Of a stretch of 64,000 nucleotides of DNA, positions 58,970-64,000 are shown piece by piece. How positions within the stretch are numbered: the stretch's first letter is position 1; every line of letters begins with the position of its first letter. The position numbers were made by a program, and so were the translations under genes. The DNA lies in assembly GCF_010093535.1 (NCBI RefSeq), contig NW_022985171.1, positions 263,779 through 327,778 on the forward strand. Direction: 5' to 3'. The DNA is from Lindgomyces ingoldianus (Eukaryota > Ascomycota > Dothideomycetes > Pleosporales > Lindgomycetaceae). The notes below the pieces were generated by a model. It saw nothing but the letters and a program-made list of their open reading frames with translations, made no database searches and was not told the origin of the DNA.

Positions 58970-60882
58970 ATGGTCGCTACGACTTCGGTTACTCACAGTC
59001 TGCTAAGTTCTTTCAAGACTCAGGACCTCATACTATGTGCCTTATTCAGCCTAACATGTGTCGCTATAGTGGACATTATTTGGCGGATTGTGCACTATCG
59101 TTACTTTCATCCTTTAAGACACTATCCAGGGCCTTGGTTCGCCAGTGTCACACGGCTTTGGCTGGCATGGCACCATTTTTGGGGCACTGAGTTGCACACA
59201 CAATGGGCGCTCATCAAGAAGCATGGTATGTAAACACCAAGCCTGTTCTCTTTTTAAAGAAAGAAATCAATGCCAACCTTTAATCCAAGGCCCAGTAATC
59301 CGCGTCACACCTACCATGTTACTCATCGCGGATAGCAAGGCTATGCCTACCATCTTCCACCGTCGGGACACCAAATCCCGATTTTACTTGCAAGGCTACG
59401 TTGGTAAAAGTAACAGTATCCTGCTTCGAGAGCCAGGCGCTCACGCGGCGCATCGCCGCCTTATCGGCGCTCCATATGCTCTCGCGAATATTCAAAAAAT
59501 GGAGCCTCTTCTTGACAAGCACATCTTGCACTGGGTTAGTAGCATAGATGAAAGATTTGCAGGGCAGAAAAAGCCGGTGGACTTTTCGCACTGGTCTCAT
59601 TATCTGGCATATGACACCATCACCGACTTGGGTTTTAGGAATCCTCTTGGCTTCGTCAAATCTGGCTCCGACGTTGGCGGTCTCATCGAGGGTTTTCGTA
59701 TTGGCATGCTCATCTTTGGTGTGGCAGGTCGCGTATATCCCCTCACTGAAACGCTGCTCAACTCTTGGCTGAAGAAGTGGCTGGTCGTCCGCACGGAACA
59801 GCAACTAGGCTTCGCTGTCGTCATGGAGAAGGCTGGAGCTATTCTAGCTGAGCGCAGCAGGCGCATCAGGGAGCACGGCCAAAAGGCCCAGAAAGGAGAG
59901 AAGGCGTATGATCTTTTACAATCGTGAGTAAATAGCTCCCTTTCGTTTTACCAGTTGTTATATATGGCTGGGCGACCTGTTGGCAAGCACTGACTTGGCA
60001 CGTCGCAGTTTTATGGACGCTCGTACACCCGATGGCGACCATCTCTCCGACGATACAATCATCTCGGAGATCTTTGTGATTCTCGGGGCTGGTTCGGATG
60101 GTTTTGGCAGCGCATCAACAGCCTTCATGGCCTCGGTACTCTCGCGGCCAGCTATTTTCAAGCGCCTCATGGACGAAATCCAGGATGCCGTTGTAGCTGG
60201 CAAGCTGAGCTACCCAGTTCCGACGTATACTGAGGTGTCCCAGCATCTTCCATTCTATGCCGCTTGCATAAAAGAAGCACTTCGACTGAACCCCAGCGGC
60301 GCCACTCTTCTCCCTCGCGTGGTTTGTCCAGGTGACCCGGAGCTGATCCTCAATGGCCGCCAGGTCCCAATTGGCACCGAAGTAGCCATGAATCCATGGA
60401 TTGCTCATCGGGACGCGAATCTATACGGAGACGATGCTGAGGAATTTTACCCAGACCGATGGCTCGTCGACCCAGCGGCTGCCAAAGTATACGAGAAATA
60501 CAATCTCGCTTGGGGATATGGCGCGCGTGTCTGTCTGGGCAAGCCTTTTGCCATGATGGAGCTCTACAAGGGACCACTTTCGGTGAGTCCTTGTCCATTA
60601 AACTATTACCCAGCAGCATGAATGCAAAGACGCTGACAATAGTGGGAAAAACAGTTGCTCCTTAACTTTGACGTTACTCTTGCTGAGGTTGGGCCGGACA
60701 CGCCAGCACCGCATTCGGAAATGTATGCGACAGTGAAGGTTTGGGGAGATGTATGGCTGCAACTGCAGCGAAGTAGCCGCTGGTCAGACCTAGGCAATAA
60801 GATAGCACAGGACAAGCTTGGGGATAGAAGCGGAAAGGACGGTGTTGCTGGTGGAATTCCTCTCCCTGAGGATTTGCAGTGA
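58970..60882 (+). CDS. Cytochrome P450 monooxygenase (pisatin-demethylase/benzoate-hydroxylase-like group)
   Basis: Four exons: 58970-59225, 59290-59923, 60009-60582 and 60643-60882, giving about 567 residues. An alternative last acceptor would start exon 4 at 60655 and remove four residues. Features: an N-terminal membrane helix (LILCALFSLTCVAIVDIIW), the proline-rich hinge HYPGPW, ExxR as KEALRLNP, the PERF-like YPDRW, and the haem loop WGYGARVCLGKPFA. The I-helix reads LGAGSDGFGSASTAF, where the usual acid-Thr pair is Asp-Gly, so the oxygen-activating Thr is missing or displaced. The protein is slightly long because of a C-terminal tail of about 60 residues. It probably oxidises the terpene made next door. 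Divergent from the right terpene synthase. Confidence 0.87.
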
Positions 60883-60984
60883 TTTGAGTCAACAACAAGG
60901 TGAACATCGCAATAGTAGCAGTTTCACTTGAACAGAACGGGTTGAGAATTGCTGTCGATAGCACGAGAAGCTTCTGGACACATC
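60883..60984. terminator. 3' flank of the second P450
   Basis: Short sequence between the P450 stop and the inverted-repeat element. It likely holds the transcript end. Confidence 0.4.
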
Positions 60985-61605
60985 ATCTATTATGTGCAAA
61001 AATCGGGAAATTTCTTAGCGTTCCTCGGATCTTTTTTTCCCCCACTAAAATTGCATGGGAGATTAGAATCTTAATAGAATTCCTGATATATCAACAAATA
61101 ACAATTAGATCAGCCCCAGGTAGGTTGAAGCCTTTAGTTTGTATAGAGAAGCGCCTATACTAACTTTTTTAGGAGTAACAACGCGTTTGTTCGCAATGTA
61201 TCGCGCTTATAGCGCCTCCATCCTTCCTAGCCGGCCCTGATCACCCTAATATCTTAAACTAAGCACCTAAGGGCTTGATGATCGCGTTTGTATAAACATC
61301 TGTTAGTTTCTTCCGCTTAGATGGTCTAGAATTGCAATTGCTAATTGTGAGGGTTGTTCTCTCTACACAGTTCACAATGTAGAGAACTATCTTAAGGCTT
61401 ATGGCAGCGTCTGTAAGCCACCTACCATAAAGCTTAGAAGACCTTTTAAAATTAGCAATAAAGATGGCAAAGCTCTGTTTAAGGATTTGATCCGAAGCAG
61501 ATGGAGATACCAGGACAAACAAGCCTATTGGCTATGCAATTTTGGTGAGGGAAAAAAAGATCCGAGGAACGCTAAGAAATTTCCCGATTTTTGCATATAA
61601 TAGAT
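60985..61605. mobile_element. 621-base MITE with ~70-base terminal inverted repeats
   Basis: Bases 60985-61056 and 61534-61605 are inverted copies with only a few mismatches, including TGCAAAAATCGGG and TTAGCGTTCCTCGGATC. The interior includes a minus-strand frame (61522-61259) of 87 codons with a basic RPSKRKK stretch but no identifiable domain. No certain target duplication was found; TA or ATA is possible. It separates the convergent P450 and flavin monooxygenase genes. Confidence 0.8.
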
Positions 61606-61686
61606 AAGCTTTGTACAGAGTACGAGCTGTGTCTGGTCAACTAGAGAGAGTTCTTTTCTTCACACCTAAGTAGCTAATGAGCCAAT

Positions 61687-63693
61687 CTAGTCTACCTGTA
61701 CCCCTGATATGTGCAACCCTTCAAGCTCGCCATCCCGGCTCCTCCAGTCCTCTAGGACATCCATGAAACTGTTCAGCCCTGCCGGCCAGGGCCCTGCCGG
61801 CGCCGCAAGCATCTGTTCTTCTCTCGACATGTTATCTAAAGATGCTTCGGCATTGTAGTACGAAGGCGTGCATCCGGCCATGGGCGCTAGGGTCGGAGCC
61901 CCAGCTATGACGCGCCTTGACCAGGCTTGTTCTGCTTCTTGCGTTGCCTCAATGACCACCTTGGCAGCCGGTTGAGCCTCGCCAATCCGCCGAGTACTTT
62001 CTGAGATGATCTTAGCAATGTGCTGAGCAAAGGTTTCCAGAGTTGGTGTATAGTTAGGCGATGCACCCGCTTGGTTCGCGCCCGCGAAGAACATGTTAGG
62101 GAAGCCGTTGGTGCAGACAGCATGTAATGTGGCAACTCCTTTAGCCCATTTGTCCTCCATGTCCAAGCCTGCTCGCCCGATTACTTGGACGCCGCAGCGA
62201 GAGCCTGGACTGCCAAGCACACCGAGCTCAAAGCCCGTTGACCAGATGAGCACGTCCACGTGATAAGTTCTACCATTCGCCATAACGCCCGCCTCGGTCA
62301 GTCTCTCGATGCCCTTGCCATTCGTATCTACGAGTTGGACGTTGGGCAGATTGAAAGCTTGGAGGTACTCGTCGTGGAACCCCGGTCGCTTACACCACCC
62401 TGGGTACCATGCCTTGAGTTTCTCGGCAATCTCTTGGTCGCTGACTACCTCGCCAACCCTGGCTCGTATCCTCTCCGCGCGAGGCATGTCCAATCGATGC
62501 AAGTTGGCGACATGATCAGGAATTTCATCTATGCCTATTGTTTTGGCCCCACCCGTCAGAACGCTGAATGAGGGAAAGCTTGTCCAGCTATCCGATACCA
62601 GGTCCACGGGCTCCGGTGGCTGTGTGTTGGCTAGGAAGGATGCAAAGTTACGACTACGAGCCATCTGCCAGCCCGGTCCCGTGCAAATCTTCTGTCTCCA
62701 CTCCTCCTCATCAGTTGCCTTCTGGCCTCGAACGTCAACTGCTGCTGGCGTTCTTTGAAATACTAGGAGTTCTTTGCTCCACCTGGCCAGGTGTGGCACC
62801 GCTTGGACAGCAGAGGCCCCTGTGCCTATGATACCAACCCTCTTATCTTGCAGCTGACGCATCTCTGGGGCTTCTTGGTTGCCGCCCGTGACGTTGTAGT
62901 CCCAACGTGAGGTTATGAAGCTCTGACCCTGGAAATTTCCCAAGCCGGGGAGTTTTGGCAGCTTCGGACGGTTCAGCAGTCCTGGGACCAGCATGACAAA
63001 GTCGGCACGCACGCTTGCCGTCGTTGTGTCTGCCGAGAAGGCTTTCTGGGTCATTTTGACAGCCCACTCTGCGGTATTATCATCCCAGGTGCATTGAGTG
63101 ATGAGGGTGCGGAACATGGCTCGGTTCTCCAAAGACCATTGTCGCGCAACACGATTCGCGTGTTCACGAAGCTCCTCCCCATAGGCGTATTTGTGCTTGG
63201 GCATGTATCCCGTCTCTTCCAGCAGTGGCATGTATATGTAACTCTCGACATCGCACATCACACCAGGGTACCGATTCCAGTACCAGGTACCACCAAATCC
63301 TGCAGCGGCATCGACGATGACAATATCTTCTGGTTGAAATCCAGCACCAACCAACCGTACAGCGAACAAAAGCCCCCCTATGCCAGCACCCAGGATGACA
63401 AACTTGAAGTGGGCATTGTCTTTCAGCGTCAGAGATGCAGTTGATCCGTTGTCCCAAGGATCCCTTAGGAAGCGTTTATAACTTGGCTCTTCAGTATCCC
63501 CTAGATTGACGTATTGATCAAGGCCGTCAGGCCTGAGCCGCTTTTTTCTCTCTTCTTGATACCTCTCCTGAGTCTTCAAGGCCGTAGCAAGATCGATGGC
63601 TTCATATCTGTTGGTGATGTGCGATTTTGCTTGCTCACTGTTTACACTATTAGTGGCTGGTGCAACAGTGCTGATCGCAATTGCAGTTGACAT
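61687..63693 (-). CDS. Baeyer-Villiger-type flavin monooxygenase (class B, AusB-like)
   Basis: A single-exon gene of 668 residues, expected to use FAD and NADPH to insert oxygen next to a ketone or perform a related oxidation, probably on the terpenoid. An extended N-terminus of about 95 residues with ALKTQERYQEERKKRLRPDG is typical of the fungal meroterpenoid BVMO group. The FAD site is GAGIGG (102-107), followed by GFGGTWYWNRYPG. The NADPH site is GIIGTGASAVQ (about 287-297). The class fingerprint FxGxxxHxxxW is present at 254-264, but the His is Ile260. The ATG-like WSTGFE and the C-terminal substrate-domain segments are intact. It lies convergent with the P450 at the right edge of the cluster. 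The BVMO fold is certain; true Baeyer-Villiger activity is not. Confidence 0.9.
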   Translation of the reverse strand: MSTAIAISTVAPATNSVNSEQAKSHITNRYEAIDLATALKTQERYQEERKKRLRPDGLDQYVNLGDTEEPSYKRFLRDPWDNGSTASLTLKDNAHFKFVILGAGIGGLLFAVRLVGAGFQPEDIVIVDAAAGFGGTWYWNRYPGVMCDVESYIYMPLLEETGYMPKHKYAYGEELREHANRVARQWSLENRAMFRTLITQCTWDDNTAEWAVKMTQKAFSADTTTASVRADFVMLVPGLLNRPKLPKLPGLGNFQGQSFITSRWDYNVTGGNQEAPEMRQLQDKRVGIIGTGASAVQAVPHLARWSKELLVFQRTPAAVDVRGQKATDEEEWRQKICTGPGWQMARSRNFASFLANTQPPEPVDLVSDSWTSFPSFSVLTGGAKTIGIDEIPDHVANLHRLDMPRAERIRARVGEVVSDQEIAEKLKAWYPGWCKRPGFHDEYLQAFNLPNVQLVDTNGKGIERLTEAGVMANGRTYHVDVLIWSTGFELGVLGSPGSRCGVQVIGRAGLDMEDKWAKGVATLHAVCTNGFPNMFFAGANQAGASPNYTPTLETFAQHIAKIISESTRRIGEAQPAAKVVIEATQEAEQAWSRRVIAGAPTLAPMAGCTPSYYNAEASLDNMSREEQMLAAPAGPWPAGLNSFMDVLEDWRSRDGELEGLHISGVQVD

Positions 63694-64000
63694 GATTTTA
63701 GCAATGTTAGAGTTACTAGAAATGATTAAAATGTGAAAGAGGCAAAGGCATTCATGCTAAAGTGCAACAAAAAGCACCGTGGAGTTGCAAATGTTATCCC
63801 ATTCAGCATAGTACTATCGTTTTTTTTACTATTAGCCTCGACGTAACATATACTAACCTTAGCTGAAAAGAATAGAGCTACAGTACTTTGCGCTGCGCTG
63901 ACCATGCATAATAATCTTTAGCGCCTAGTGATGCATTGTCAGCTTTATATCCGACTATGGATTATAAGATCTTATATCTAACGATGCATTGTCAGCACCT
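63694..64000. promoter_or_regulatory. Upstream region of the flavin monooxygenase
   Basis: AT-rich promoter-side sequence. The 14-base word GATGCATTGTCAGC occurs twice about 53 bases apart (about 63930 and 63983). No other gene is seen before the window ends. Confidence 0.45.

Noticed and set aside
61259..61522. Minus-strand 87-codon frame inside the inverted-repeat element
   Set aside because: Has a basic stretch but no identifiable transposase or other domain; kept only as a note in the element entry.

Overview
The window looks like a filamentous ascomycete chromosome segment, probably from the Pezizomycotina and plausibly a Dothideomycete. The evidence is short GT-AG introns of about 50-75 bases, a multimodular NRPS, a fungal-type fatty acid synthase beta subunit, bifunctional terpene synthases, and blocks of AT-rich DNA full of TpA and stop codons. 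Those blocks carry transposon relics whose copies differ almost only by transitions, which is what repeat-induced point mutation (RIP) leaves behind. The species cannot be named from sequence alone.

Layout. Bases 1-8450 are an AT-rich, RIP-decayed repeat island. It holds a small LTR element with an intact 5-base target duplication (1057-2480), a second LTR (4821-5060), a TA-flanked terminal-inverted-repeat element (5652-7501) and three 57-base direct repeats. Bases 8800-40790 are a compact gene cluster: a bZIP/ankyrin regulator, a fatty acid synthase beta subunit, and a single NRPS gene of about 23 kb (five exons, 7,640 residues, six modules). The regulator and FAS beta pair matches the architecture of TOXE and TOXC of the HC-toxin locus. 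The NRPS is not an HTS1 copy: it has six modules instead of four, and its epimerization domains are in modules 5 and 6. FAS beta and the NRPS are transcribed divergently from a 472-base promoter that carries three evenly spaced TCGTGCCCT boxes.

Bases 40871-45063 are a boundary zone with the truncated 3' end of a ZIP metal-transporter gene, a second RIP-decayed terminal-inverted-repeat element and a GC-richer stretch of unknown content. Bases 45064-63693 are a second, terpenoid-type cluster. Two apparently identical bifunctional prenyltransferase/terpene cyclase genes lie in inverted orientation at 45432-47800 and 56040-58408. Between them are a bacterial-type salicylate synthase, a P450 and a peroxiredoxin-like protein. 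Outside the right copy are a second P450 and a Baeyer-Villiger-type flavin monooxygenase. Three short inverted-repeat transposons lie in this cluster; two have clean 8-base target duplications, and one of these interrupts an inverted-repeat arm and contains a 300-base assembly gap.

Proposed function (inference). The first cluster should make a cyclic or otherwise chain-terminated hexapeptide with two consecutive D-residues at its C-terminal end and possibly a fatty-acid-derived residue, under control of the linked regulator. The second should make a C20 or C25 terpene that is oxidised by two P450s and a flavoprotein. The embedded salicylate synthase raises the possibility of a salicylate-bearing terpenoid or of separate salicylate production. 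No database search could be run, so names rest on recognised motifs and architecture.
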